This document shows, one piece after another, positions 44,223 to 52,700 of a stretch of DNA of 57,001 bases. How positions within the stretch are numbered: the first letter of the stretch is position 1; every line of letters begins with the position of its first letter. The notes below the pieces were generated by a model that was not told the DNA's origin, did no database searches, and saw only the letters and a program-made list of their open reading frames with translations. Source of the DNA: Candidatus Gastranaerophilales bacterium (lineage in GTDB: Bacteria > Cyanobacteriota > Vampirovibrionia > Gastranaerophilales > Gastranaerophilaceae); the NCBI GenBank assembly GCA_944324425.1, contig CALUWE010000011.1:1-57001 (forward strand). The letters run 5' to 3'. The position numbers and the translations under genes were made by a program.

Positions 44223-45828
44223 TTGCCTTTTTATTAAATTTATTTTTTATTTTTGAAATCAATTCTTCCATATATTCAATTTTTAAAATGTGTGATAAAC
44301 CGAAATATGAAACCGTCATAATAATTCCTATCAAAAGAAGTTTAATTAAGCCAACAATAAAATTCCATTCGATAAATTTTGAATAAATATCAGAAACAAA
44401 CCAACCGATTAAAAATGTTATTGCAGCTGCAATCAAAATTTTAAAGCAGTTTTTAATTAAACTTTTATAACCTATGCTTATTTTTCTTTTTAACAAAATT
44501 GTGAGCATTGAAGCATTAAACAAAGTTACAAGCGTGGTTGACAGGGCAATGCCGTTTATTCCCAGCGGCTTTACCAAAAGCAAATTCAAAAATATTTTTA
44601 AAATAATACACCCGATTGCAATTAAAAAAGGCGTCTTTGAATCGCCATACGAATAAAAAAGCCTTGTTGCGCTATCTCTTACAACGTATGGAATGATTGA
44701 TAAAGTTATAAAAAATAAAATGTCTGAAACCAAAATGGTTGCATCATAATCAAATGCACCCCTTTGAAGCGCAAGCCTTATGGCATCCGTTCGAACAACA
44801 AAAATACACACCATTAAAAATGTGCCTGCATAAATTAGCGTTCCTATACCTTTTTTATAGTAATGGCGGACGCCTTCTATATCTTTTTGCCCAACCAATC
44901 TTGAAAACAAAGGGAACAAGGGAACTAAAATTGCAGTTAGCAACAAACCGACGGGAAATTGAAAAATTCTGTTTGCATAGCCAAAAGCGGTCCAAGCGCC
45001 TTCTTTTAAGTTAGATGAAAAGAACATATCAACATAAACGCCTAATTGCCCTATGGTTGAACTTAAAAAGGCGGGGAATAAAAGTTCCAATATTTCGTTA
45101 AAATTTTTATTTTTGAAAAAATCAAATGAAGGTTTAAATGAATATCCTATTTTTCTAACCACGGGCGCCTGCAATAAAAATTGTAAAAATGCACCGAACA
45201 ATGTACCGACTGCAAGGTAAAAACCCGTTTTATCCCCTTTTGAAATTAAAAGGACAATAATAACGCCAACAGACAGCATGGATGGAGAAATATTGGGCAA
45301 TAAAAACCTTTTATAAGTAACCAAAATTCCATAGTATAAACCGATAACGGCACCTATTAAAATAATAGGCGACATTATTTTTAAAAGTTCTGAAGCATAG
45401 CCCAAAAGTTCCGAATTATCGCCGTTTATAATTAATTGCATAACCTGATGAGGAAAAAAGAAACATATTAAAGTCAAAATTAAAAATAAAATTATAGAAA
45501 ATGTTTCAAACGTATTAAAAAGTTTTTTTACGTGCTCTTCGGGTTTAGTTGTAAAATCTTTTACTATTCTTGAGAAAACGGCAACCGTGGCGCTATGGAA
45601 AGGGCCCCCGACACCGCCTAAAATTACCAATACAAGAGCGGGAATTTGATAAGCATAAAAATAAGCATCTGAAACAACACTTGCGCCATAATAATTTGCA
45701 ACAACAACATCTCTTAAAAAGCCCGCAACTTTTGACAATAAAATTATAATTGCAATAAAACTTGCAGCCTTTAAAAGCCCTTGCCCGTCATTATTTTTAA
45801 CCTCATTTACGGGTTCACTCATTTTCAT
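44206..45828 (-). CDS. murJ: Lipid II flippase MurJ
   Basis: MurJ moves lipid II across the inner membrane for peptidoglycan synthesis. The protein has about 14 hydrophobic helices. The start LLSKVAGFLRDVVVANYYGASVVSDAYFYAYQIP is strongly family-typical, and GQLGVYVDMFFSSNLKEGAWTAFGYANR and a later LQRGAFD are conserved. A GGAG lies directly upstream; both ATGs at 45828 and 45822 are possible. It overlaps spoIID upstream and tsaC downstream, giving a tight three-gene unit for wall work. Confidence 0.94.
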   Translation of the reverse strand: MKMSEPVNEVKNNDGQGLLKAASFIAIIILLSKVAGFLRDVVVANYYGASVVSDAYFYAYQIPALVLVILGGVGGPFHSATVAVFSRIVKDFTTKPEEHVKKLFNTFETFSIILFLILTLICFFFPHQVMQLIINGDNSELLGYASELLKIMSPIILIGAVIGLYYGILVTYKRFLLPNISPSMLSVGVIIVLLISKGDKTGFYLAVGTLFGAFLQFLLQAPVVRKIGYSFKPSFDFFKNKNFNEILELLFPAFLSSTIGQLGVYVDMFFSSNLKEGAWTAFGYANRIFQFPVGLLLTAILVPLFPLFSRLVGQKDIEGVRHYYKKGIGTLIYAGTFLMVCIFVVRTDAIRLALQRGAFDYDATILVSDILFFITLSIIPYVVRDSATRLFYSYGDSKTPFLIAIGCIILKIFLNLLLVKPLGINGIALSTTLVTLFNASMLTILLKRKISIGYKSLIKNCFKILIAAAITFLIGWFVSDIYSKFIEWNFIVGLIKLLLIGIIMTVSYFGLSHILKIEYMEELISKIKNKFNKKANDNEI

Positions 45829-47650
45829 CCGCTCCAAAAATTAAATAGAATTTGATGGTTTTTTTCTTATCTTTTTCACTTAACGGTTTAAAAATAATTT
45901 TATTTTTTCCGTCGTCTAAAAAGTTTGTAATATCTGTTTTAATAAATTTCTTATTAAACCCTGAAACTTCGGGGTTAAAATAATAATCGTTTATAAAAAA
46001 CGAAATATTTGAAACTTTATCAGGGTTTTCAATTATAAGGAAACATTTATTTTTATCTTCTTTTAAAAGGTCTTTCAATTCGCTTTTTAGAGGGCTTTTT
46101 GAAGGATTGAGCGCATTTCTTGAAGGTTCGTTTTTCTTTTTGAAATAAAATTCCTGAACATAATTCATATCAATTTCGTTGTATGAAACATTTTTTGGAA
46201 TTGTACCCAAATAAATTCCTTTATAATAATGTTTTAAAATATTTTGAAAACTAACACCATAGCTTGCTAAATACCCTGCGCCATATTGGCTCATTCCAAC
46301 CCCATGGCCAAAGCCTGCGCCATAGATTGTAAAAGTTGTGGGCAGCAATTTGCCTAATTTTGTTCTGTATATTTTTTTGTGGTTTTCTTCTTCTATAACG
46401 CCTTCATTTTTCTTTTCTTTCATTTTAAATATGGCGCCGTCTTCTTTTTCATTATTTTCTTCTTTTTCTTCATCCTCAATTTTTTTATCGGTCTCTTTAT
46501 CAACTATAAAATTTGCACTCGGCAAAAATGAGCCGTTTTGTTTAAAAAGCCTTCTTATAGGGAGCTCCTTTGAAACAATATAATCTCCCGACACAGATTT
46601 TATTTCAATTTCAAGTGCTTTATAAGAATCTCCTCTTTTTAAAACTTTAATATCTTCTAAACCGTAAAATTCTTTTTCGCCTGTATATTTCGGAAAAACT
46701 GCCCCCGCTTTTGATTGTTCCAATAAAGTTTTTGCTAAAATTTCTTCCAATTCAAATCTGTCAAATTTCTTTTCCCACCTGTATTTTGGTGAATTCATAT
46801 CAAATGAGGGAATTTTTTCTTTAAAATATTCTTCTAAATCTTTTTCGCTTCTTAATTCTTTCAGGTCTTTATTATCTTGAACAGAAACCAAATAGGGCTT
46901 ATTAACAGCGCCATTGCCATAGGTATTTAAATAACTTTCCGTTATACCTGAAGCAGTTGAAGAATAAAGCGTTAGAATTATATCGTTATCATAAAGAGCG
47001 TAAATTCCAAGGGTTTCATCTACTGCTTTATTTGAAATTGAAGTTTCGCTGTTTGCGCCGTAATAAACTTGACATGCCGTTGAATCACAAACGTCATAGT
47101 TTTTATATGCGGTATTTTCACGGTTTGCATAATCTCTTGCGGCAATCGCTTGAGCTTTAAGCGCCTCAAGGCCGAATGAAACGGGCATTTCATTCGGTAC
47201 AACACCTTTCAGGTAATCTTGCATGGATAAAACATTAATTATATTGAATTTATTATCTTTAATTTGTTTAAGTTCAATTATGCCGTTGTAATAAGCGGGT
47301 GTTCCTTTCCTTTTTAAATTTTTAATGCCGATTTTACCTGCGCCTGATAGAACAATAGGGCCTTTTGCTTCTTTTAAAATGTTTTTGCCGTCCAGATTAA
47401 TATAAAAAACCCCGTTTGCAATTCTTGCGTCTATATTTGAATAAGGAGCAGCGTCAAACTTTTCGCCTGATGTCATATCAATGATGCTGATATTACCGTT
47501 CGGAACAAAAGAAGCATTCATATATTCATAAGTTGAAAACGAATTATTTGAAATTCCCACTCTGATTGTTGTTTTTTCACCAACCGCAGCCATTGCATTT
47601 GGTGAAAATAAAACTAAAACTAATAATAAAATCCAAAAAAACTTCCTCAT
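45815..47650 (-). CDS. SpoIID/LytB-domain exported protein
   Basis: This 611-aa protein has a signal peptide ending near AMAAV (residue 22). The SpoIID core has LSMQDYLKGVVPNEMPVSFGLEALKAQAIAARDYA, the family signature with the catalytic glutamate in PNEM. YYGANSET ... LTLYSSTASGITE follow, and after a Glu/Lys-rich insert (about 395-425) GAGFGHGVGMSQYGAGYLA completes the domain. SpoIID enzymes are lytic transglycosylases acting on stem-free glycan strands. The C-terminal 130 residues are an extra beta domain. No sporulation genes are near; coupling to murJ suggests general wall remodelling. Confidence 0.88.
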   Translation of the reverse strand: MRKFFWILLLVLVLFSPNAMAAVGEKTTIRVGISNNSFSTYEYMNASFVPNGNISIIDMTSGEKFDAAPYSNIDARIANGVFYINLDGKNILKEAKGPIVLSGAGKIGIKNLKRKGTPAYYNGIIELKQIKDNKFNIINVLSMQDYLKGVVPNEMPVSFGLEALKAQAIAARDYANRENTAYKNYDVCDSTACQVYYGANSETSISNKAVDETLGIYALYDNDIILTLYSSTASGITESYLNTYGNGAVNKPYLVSVQDNKDLKELRSEKDLEEYFKEKIPSFDMNSPKYRWEKKFDRFELEEILAKTLLEQSKAGAVFPKYTGEKEFYGLEDIKVLKRGDSYKALEIEIKSVSGDYIVSKELPIRRLFKQNGSFLPSANFIVDKETDKKIEDEEKEENNEKEDGAIFKMKEKKNEGVIEEENHKKIYRTKLGKLLPTTFTIYGAGFGHGVGMSQYGAGYLASYGVSFQNILKHYYKGIYLGTIPKNVSYNEIDMNYVQEFYFKKKNEPSRNALNPSKSPLKSELKDLLKEDKNKCFLIIENPDKVSNISFFINDYYFNPEVSGFNKKFIKTDITNFLDDGKNKIIFKPLSEKDKKKTIKFYLIFGADENE

Positions 47651-47712
47651 AAGTTTAATTTTACAACAAATAAAACTTTACCCAAAGATAAAATTATTCT
47701 ATTATAAGTTTG

Positions 47713-48582
47713 ATGAAACAAAACAATTTTTTAACACCTTATATTTTTCTTTTTCCGGCATTTTTGTGCCTTTCATTGTTTTTCTTTCTTCCCTTTTTTC
47801 AAACTGTTATTATGAGCTTTTTTGATTATTCAAAAGATTTTTATACCCCCGTTTTTACAGGCTTTTCAAATTATATTCAAGTTTTTCAAAATAAAGTTTT
47901 TGTTCAATCCATATTTAACACATTTTGGTTTTTAATTTTATGTGTGCCTTTTTTGGTTATTTTTCCGTTATTTGTGGCAATTTTGATTGATCAAAAAATT
48001 AAATTTTCAAACCTCTATAAATTAATAATTTATATCCCCGTTGTTGTTTCGATTGTTGTTGTCGCAATTGCTTTTAAGTGGCTGTATCAGCCTGAAGGGC
48101 TGTTGAATTATTTATTGGGGTTAATTCATATAAAACCTGTTAATTGGCTTTCAAACCCAAATGTTGCAATGGTATCGGTTGCCCTTGTTACCATTTTTAA
48201 AGGGATTGGTTATTATATGATGATTTATTTAAGCGCTCTTATGAGTGTACCAAAAGAACTGTATGAAGCAGCAGATATAGATGGAGCAGGCTTTTTTAAA
48301 AAACATTTAACAGTTACAATTCCGCACTTAATGCCTGTAATAGCGCTTGTTACAACAATAAGCTCAATTTCTGCTCTTAAAGTTTTTGTTGAAATTTATG
48401 TTATGACAAAAGGGGGCCCCTTGAATTCAACAAAAACAATTGTTTATTATATTTATGAAAACGCTTTTGAAAGTTTGGAATTAGGCGCTGCAAGCGCAGC
48501 TTGTGTTATTTTGCTTATTCTTGTTACTATTTTTTCAACCATAAACATTTTGTGTTTTGAAAGGGATAAATACGGCCTATGA
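47713..48582 (+). CDS. ABC sugar transporter permease, MalF/UgpA type
   Basis: This 289-aa inner-membrane permease has six spans. The EAA loop reads PKELYEAADIDGAGFFKKHLTVTIPHL, which contacts the ATPase. The start PYIFLFPAFLCLSLFFFLPFFQTVIMSF is typical of carbohydrate (CUT1) permeases. No ATPase or binding protein gene is in the window, so these must come from elsewhere. A TATTAT (47700-47705) lies 7 nt before the ATG with no Shine-Dalgarno, so the message may be leaderless. The next permease overlaps by 4 nt. Confidence 0.92.
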   Translation: MKQNNFLTPYIFLFPAFLCLSLFFFLPFFQTVIMSFFDYSKDFYTPVFTGFSNYIQVFQNKVFVQSIFNTFWFLILCVPFLVIFPLFVAILIDQKIKFSNLYKLIIYIPVVVSIVVVAIAFKWLYQPEGLLNYLLGLIHIKPVNWLSNPNVAMVSVALVTIFKGIGYYMMIYLSALMSVPKELYEAADIDGAGFFKKHLTVTIPHLMPVIALVTTISSISALKVFVEIYVMTKGGPLNSTKTIVYYIYENAFESLELGAASAACVILLILVTIFSTINILCFERDKYGL

Positions 48583-49418
48583 AAAACATAAAAGGGTTTT
48601 TAATTCATCTAACTTTAATTTTAATCTCACTTTTTTGCTTGCTGCCGTTTTTGTGGTTAACATCAACTGCAATGAAAGGTGCAAGTGAAAACATTTTTCA
48701 ATACCCCCCTGTTTTAATTCCGAAGTTTCCAACATTTAATAATTTCTATGAAGTCTTAAAAGCAGTTCCTATTATAAAATATGCAATAAATAGTTTTATT
48801 GTTGCAGCATTTACCGTTATTTTAAACTTAATTTTTTCATCTCTTGCGGCATACCCATTGGCCAGAATGAATTTTAGGGGTAAAAATACTTCATTTTTCC
48901 TTATTTTATTAACCCTTATGATTCCTTTTCAAGCTATTATGCTTCCCCTTTATATAATTATTTTAAAAATGAATTTGATTGATTCAATTTCAGATTTCAA
49001 CGGCTATCTTGGAATGATTTTGCCGTTTTGTGTTAATGCCTTTGGAATATTTCTTTTAAGGCAGGCCTTTTTAACCATTCCGAAAGAACTTGAAGAATCT
49101 GCCTTTATAGACGGGTGTAATTCTTTTCAAATTTTCACTAAAATTTTATTACCTCTAATAAAACCTTCACTATCTGTTCTTGCAATTTTTACATTTGTTG
49201 GAAGCTGGGGCGAATTTTTGTGGCCAAGCATTATTTTAACAAAACAAAGCTTATTTACTCTCCCTGTCGGTATCAATGAACTTCAAGGCGCATTTAGTGC
49301 AAATTACAGGCTTATTGCGGCAGGTTCAATTGTTTCTATTATTCCTATCTTAATTTTCTTTATCTCTCTTCAAAAATACTTTATTAAAGGTGAAAATGAA
49401 GGGGCTGTTAAAGGGTAG
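48579..49418 (+). CDS. ABC sugar transporter permease, MalG/UgpE type
   Basis: This 279-aa partner of the preceding permease has six spans. The EAA loop is PKELEESAFIDGCNSFQIFTKILLPLIKP, and FLWLTSTAMK near the start and GSWGEFLWPSIIL near the C terminus are typical of CUT1 permeases. The two would form the heterodimeric channel. The substrate cannot be read from the sequence; glycerol-3-phosphate, maltose-type and other sugars are all possible. Confidence 0.92.
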   Translation: MKNIKGFLIHLTLILISLFCLLPFLWLTSTAMKGASENIFQYPPVLIPKFPTFNNFYEVLKAVPIIKYAINSFIVAAFTVILNLIFSSLAAYPLARMNFRGKNTSFFLILLTLMIPFQAIMLPLYIIILKMNLIDSISDFNGYLGMILPFCVNAFGIFLLRQAFLTIPKELEESAFIDGCNSFQIFTKILLPLIKPSLSVLAIFTFVGSWGEFLWPSIILTKQSLFTLPVGINELQGAFSANYRLIAAGSIVSIIPILIFFISLQKYFIKGENEGAVKG

Positions 49419-49436
49419 CATGGTTTATTTTTTAAT

Positions 49437-49466
49437 TTGGCATGGAAAAATTTAAAATAATATAAA
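49437..49466 (+). promoter_or_regulatory. Promoter of the intergenic RNA
   Basis: TTGGCA (49437-49442) and TATAAA (49461-49466), each one base from consensus, are 18 bp apart. They lie immediately after the permease gene and point into a region without ORFs. Confidence 0.55.
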
Positions 49467-49472
49467 TTATTG

Positions 49473-49744
49473 TAAATTTTGGCCTCAAATGCTGTGATGT
49501 CGGGCTTTTTTGGTTTTATCTCAAAGCCTCTGATATAAAGGCTTTAAGACTAATTCTAAAGCATTACTACTCTCGGGCGATAAAAAGGGCTAAAAAGTGC
49601 GCTATCATAATATTGTGAGTCGATAAAACCACTGTTATCTAATTCGGGGTTGCGATATAAAATTTTGAACAGGAAAAATGATTTTGTCGGCTCATTTCTT
49701 ATGAGTTTTGTTAAAAAGAGGTCTTTGAGGGAGACCTCTTTTTT
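49473..49744 (+). ncRNA. Structured non-coding RNA candidate, about 270 nt
   Basis: This segment between the ABC permeases and rpsA has a promoter at its 5' end, a strong terminator at its 3' end and no convincing ORF. Visible helices are AATGC (49488-49492) with GCATT (49561-49565), AAAGCCT (49523-49529) with AGGCTTT (49539-49545), and a 12-bp stem GAGTCGATAAAA (49617-49628) with TTTTGTCGGCTC (49682-49693). The last encloses CTGTT (49632-49636) with AACAG (49668-49672). CTCAT with ATGAG forms a further hairpin. It lacks the tmRNA 3' CCA end, RNase P core motifs and the SRP loop, and I cannot assign it to a known family. Confidence 0.6.
49713..49744 (+). terminator. Strong intrinsic terminator of the intergenic RNA
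   Basis: AAAAAGAGGTCT (49713-49724) pairs with AGACCTCTTTTT over 12 bp, loop TTGAGGG, with a run of six T. A-rich flanks would let it work in reverse as well. Confidence 0.92.
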
Positions 49745-49754
49745 AATATAAAAA

Positions 49755-49775
49755 GCCCTTTTAAACTAAAAGGGC
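49755..49775 (-). terminator. Minus-strand terminator without an assigned gene
   Basis: GCCCTTTT and AAAAGGGC form an 8-bp stem around AGTTT on the minus strand, followed by TTTTTATATT. The rpsA terminator lies 160 bp further upstream, so this is either a second back-up terminator or the end of a short minus-strand RNA. No gene was seen in 49776-49934. Confidence 0.65.
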
Positions 49776-49934
49776 GGTGGCTTGTGTTAAGGGACAATTT
49801 TTAGCAAAATAAATTTTATCCTTGAAACAGTGTGTTCTTATAACTATTTTGACTAAACAAAATAAAACATTCATTAGAAGAAAATATAAAATTTATAAAA
49901 TATTAAATTCAAAAAACATAGCCAAAGGCACAAC

Positions 49935-49967
49935 AAAAGGGTGCAAGGTATAATCTTGCACCCTTTT
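49935..49967 (-). terminator. Intrinsic terminator after rpsA
   Basis: AAAAGGGTGCAAG (49935-49947) pairs with CTTGCACCCTTTT (49955-49967), a 13-bp perfect stem with a 7-nt loop. On the minus strand it is followed by a T-rich tail, ending the ispH-rpsA transcript. Confidence 0.9.
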
Positions 49968-49984
49968 ATCAATTAAAACAAAAA

Positions 49985-51052
49985 CTAATTTTTATCTTTT
50001 AAAGATAAACCGATTCTGTGTTCTTGAGGTGTGAATTTTTTGATTAAAACTTCAACTTCTTCGCCAACCGTAAACATATTGTTCAAGTTAACGTGTTCTT
50101 CTGAAATTTCATTTGAAGGAAGAAGCGCTTCAACACCGGGGTAAATGTTTACAAAAACGCCGAAGGATGTGATTTTATTAACGGTGCCTTTTACAACATC
50201 ACCTTCTTTTAATTTATCTGCAATTTCATCCCAAGGGTTTGCACCCATTCTTTTAAGAGATAATGAAATTCTTTTAAGTTCTTCATCAATTTTTATGATT
50301 TTAACTTCAATTCTTTGTCCCAACGAAACAACATCCGACGGATGTTTAATTCTTTCCCAAGAAATTTCTGAAATAGGAAGAAGCCCGTCAATACCTTCAA
50401 TGTCAACAAACGCACCAAAGTCTGCAATTCTTACAATTTCACCTTCAACGATTTGATCAACTGCCAATCTTGAAATAACTTCATCGGCAACCATTTCTCT
50501 TTGTTGAGTATAAACTTGTCTTTGAGAAAGAATAAGTTTGTTTCTTTTCGGGTCAACTTCTAAAATTTTAACTTCAATTTCTTGACCGATTTGGTTGTCG
50601 CTTGCTGTGCCGGTTCTTAATTGAGATGAAGGAATAAAGCCTCTTAAACCTTCAATTTCAGCAATCAAGCCGCCCTTAACGGAAGAAACAACTTTTGCCA
50701 TAGCATTTTCGTTGCTGTTTTTAATTTCTGATAATTTTGCCCAAGCTTGAGCGCAGGATAATTTTCTTAAAGATAATGTTGCAACTTCATCATCTTCTTC
50801 GTCTTTCATAACATAAAATTCTTTTTCTTCCCAAAGTTTAACAACATCATCAGGATTTTGTTCAGAAAAGTTTGTAACTTCGCGATTAGGAAGAAAAGCT
50901 TCTTGTTTTGCACCGATATCTACCAAATATCCGTCTTTTTCTTTTTTAACGATAACGCCTTTTACAACGTCTGCTACATTCAATTTGTAAGTGTAGCTGT
51001 CAGAAAGCATTTTTTCAAATTCTTCTTTTGACATCAATTCTTTTGTTTCCAT
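49985..51052 (-). CDS. rpsA: Ribosomal protein S1 (four S1 domains)
   Basis: This RNA-binding ribosomal protein has 355 aa, shorter than the six-domain E. coli form. Four S1 repeats are visible: VADVVKGVIVKKEKDGYLVDIG, MAKVVSSVKGGLIAEIEGLRGF, VEGEIVRIADFGAFVDIEGIDG and VKGTVNKITSFGVFVNIYPGVE. It is much like the four-domain S1 of Firmicutes and others. AAAGGT precedes the ATG. ispH lies 16 bp upstream in the same direction; in some clostridia IspH and S1 are fused in one protein, so the pairing is meaningful. Confidence 0.93.
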   Translation of the reverse strand: METKELMSKEEFEKMLSDSYTYKLNVADVVKGVIVKKEKDGYLVDIGAKQEAFLPNREVTNFSEQNPDDVVKLWEEKEFYVMKDEEDDEVATLSLRKLSCAQAWAKLSEIKNSNENAMAKVVSSVKGGLIAEIEGLRGFIPSSQLRTGTASDNQIGQEIEVKILEVDPKRNKLILSQRQVYTQQREMVADEVISRLAVDQIVEGEIVRIADFGAFVDIEGIDGLLPISEISWERIKHPSDVVSLGQRIEVKIIKIDEELKRISLSLKRMGANPWDEIADKLKEGDVVKGTVNKITSFGVFVNIYPGVEALLPSNEISEEHVNLNNMFTVGEEVEVLIKKFTPQEHRIGLSLKDKN

Positions 51053-51068
51053 TTTATTTTTTACCTTT

Positions 51069-51962
51069 CTATATTGTTTTTAATTTTTCTTCTATTCTTT
51101 TTATTATGTAATCAGGAGTTGAAGCCCCCGCTGTAATTCCGATGTTATTTGCCTTTTGGATGATTTCTTTATAATTTTCAAGCTCAATATCATCTTCAAT
51201 ATGCAATGTGGTTGTTACTTTAGATAAAATTTCAGCCAAATGTGTTGTGTTAGCGCTTTTTTTAGAGCCTGCAACCACCATCAAATCAGATTTTTTTGCC
51301 ATTTCTCTTGCTTCGTTTTGTCTTAAATTGGTTGATTGGCATATTGTGTTCATTATTTTTAAATCTTTTATTTTATCAATTAAATATTCAACCACTTGTT
51401 TTAAAAATTCAATTTTTTGAGTTGTTTGAATAACAATACCGACTTTTTTATGAGCTTTGATTATTTCAATGTTTTCTTTTAATTCATCCAAATCTTTTAT
51501 AACAAGAACATTTTCTTTGTTTTCTGCGGTTCTTTTTGCATTTTGTTCAATTGCCATAACCTCGGGGTGCTCTTGCCTGCCTAAAATTAAAAGAAAATAA
51601 CCATCCAAAACAAGGTTCATAGCTGTATCTTGAACTTTTTTAACGTCAGGGCAGGTTAAATCTATAACTTCGTAGCCCATATTTTTTATTTCGTTAATTG
51701 AATCAATGCTTGCACCGTGGCTTCTTATAATGCAAATTGAATCTTTAGGGGCAGGGTTTATCAATTTATCAACGGTTTTTATACCAAGTTCATCTAATTC
51801 TTTTATGACAGAAGAATTATGAATCAATTCCCCTAAAATAAAAATGTTTTTATCGGGAAAATCTCTTTTTATTTTTTTTGTCGTCTCGACGGCCCTTTTA
51901 ACACCGTAACAAAAACCGGAATGGCGCGCGATTTCTATATTTTTAGTCTGATTGCTGCTAAT
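51069..51962 (-). CDS. ispH: 4-hydroxy-3-methylbut-2-enyl diphosphate reductase
   Basis: This last enzyme of the non-mevalonate isoprenoid pathway is a [4Fe-4S] protein. The three cluster cysteines are in ARHSGFCYGVKRAVE (Cys18), DLTCPDVKK (Cys104) and NTICQSTNLRQ (Cys208); substrate histidines are in LGELIHN, RSHGAS and GRQEHPEV. The first ATG/GTG/TTG codon in the frame is a TTG at 51827, which would remove the first cysteine and 45 residues. The frame is open and conserved upstream to a stop at 51978-51980 without any ATG, GTG or TTG. An AAAGGGG site (51972-51978) points to ATT at 51962 or CTG at 51971 as the start. Total length is 297-300 aa, as expected. Confidence 0.85.
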   Translation of the reverse strand: MSSNQTKNIEIARHSGFCYGVKRAVETTKKIKRDFPDKNIFILGELIHNSSVIKELDELGIKTVDKLINPAPKDSICIIRSHGASIDSINEIKNMGYEVIDLTCPDVKKVQDTAMNLVLDGYFLLILGRQEHPEVMAIEQNAKRTAENKENVLVIKDLDELKENIEIIKAHKKVGIVIQTTQKIEFLKQVVEYLIDKIKDLKIMNTICQSTNLRQNEAREMAKKSDLMVVAGSKKSANTTHLAEILSKVTTTLHIEDDIELENYKEIIQKANNIGITAGASTPDYIIKRIEEKLKTI

Positions 51963-52039
51963 TGAAAACAGCCCCTTTCAAAATGAAGTCACATTAAAAT
52001 TAATGTGCTAAAAATATTTAACCATGGACATTTTTTTAG

Positions 52040-52045
52040 TACAAT
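52040..52045 (+). promoter_or_regulatory. -10 element of the aldolase-like gene, leaderless configuration
   Basis: TACAAT ends 6 nt before the ATG at 52052, and no ribosome site lies between. Transcription would start at the ATG. A -35 box is weak. Confidence 0.45.
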
Positions 52046-52051
52046 AGTTTT

Positions 52052-52666
52052 ATGAATAAAGAAGATTTAATATATTACGGAAAAAGAGTTTATGAAAAAG
52101 GCCTAAGTCCCGCCACAAGCGGAAATATTTCTTGTTTGGATGATAATAACAACATTTTAATTACAGCCTCAGGGAGTGCTGCCGGTGATTTAACTGCAGA
52201 CGAGATTATTAAAATGGATTTTTCAGGCAACGTTTTGGAAGGAAACAAAAAACCGTCATCGGAAAAAAATATGCATATTGCAATTTATAAAAAAAGACCG
52301 GATATAAGAGCAATAATTCATTCTCATTCGCCGGAAATTACGGCCTTTGCGGTTTCGGGTTCAGAAATTAACGAAATTATAATGCCTGAATTCGGTTTTT
52401 ATTTTGGCTCGATTCCTATTTCAAAATATTATCTGCCATCCACAATGGAATTGGCGGAAGATGTTGCCAATTTATTTAAAAATAAAAATGCAGTTTTAAT
52501 GAAAAACCACGGCATAGTTGTTGGCGGCATTAATTTAAAAGAAGCTTTTTATTCATTGGAATCTATTCAAGCTTATTGTAAAACCTATTTATGTGCAAAA
52601 CTTTTGGGCAAAGTTAAAGCCTTAAACAAAAAACAAATCAAAGAAATTGACAATTTAAAGCATTAA
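52052..52666 (+). CDS. Class II aldolase/adducin family protein
   Basis: This 204-aa zinc enzyme resembles L-fuculose-1-phosphate or L-ribulose-5-phosphate handling enzymes. The sequence LSPATSGNISCLD, AIIHSHSPEITAF (zinc histidines), MPEFG and MKNHGIVVGG (third histidine) match the family. The substrate is not decidable; methylthioribulose-phosphate dehydratase and fuculose-phosphate aldolase are the main options. It is divergent from ispH. Confidence 0.88.
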   Translation: MNKEDLIYYGKRVYEKGLSPATSGNISCLDDNNNILITASGSAAGDLTADEIIKMDFSGNVLEGNKKPSSEKNMHIAIYKKRPDIRAIIHSHSPEITAFAVSGSEINEIIMPEFGFYFGSIPISKYYLPSTMELAEDVANLFKNKNAVLMKNHGIVVGGINLKEAFYSLESIQAYCKTYLCAKLLGKVKALNKKQIKEIDNLKH

Positions 52667-52700
52667 AAGTTTGCCTTGATTAAAATATCTGAAATTCGGG

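Noticed and set aside
45815-47650. Evidence of sporulation from SpoIID
   Set aside because: SpoIID/LytB-domain proteins occur in many non-spore-formers, and no other sporulation gene is present.
49473-49744. tmRNA or RNase P RNA
   Set aside because: There is no tag reading frame or CCA end, and none of the universally conserved RNase P core segments.
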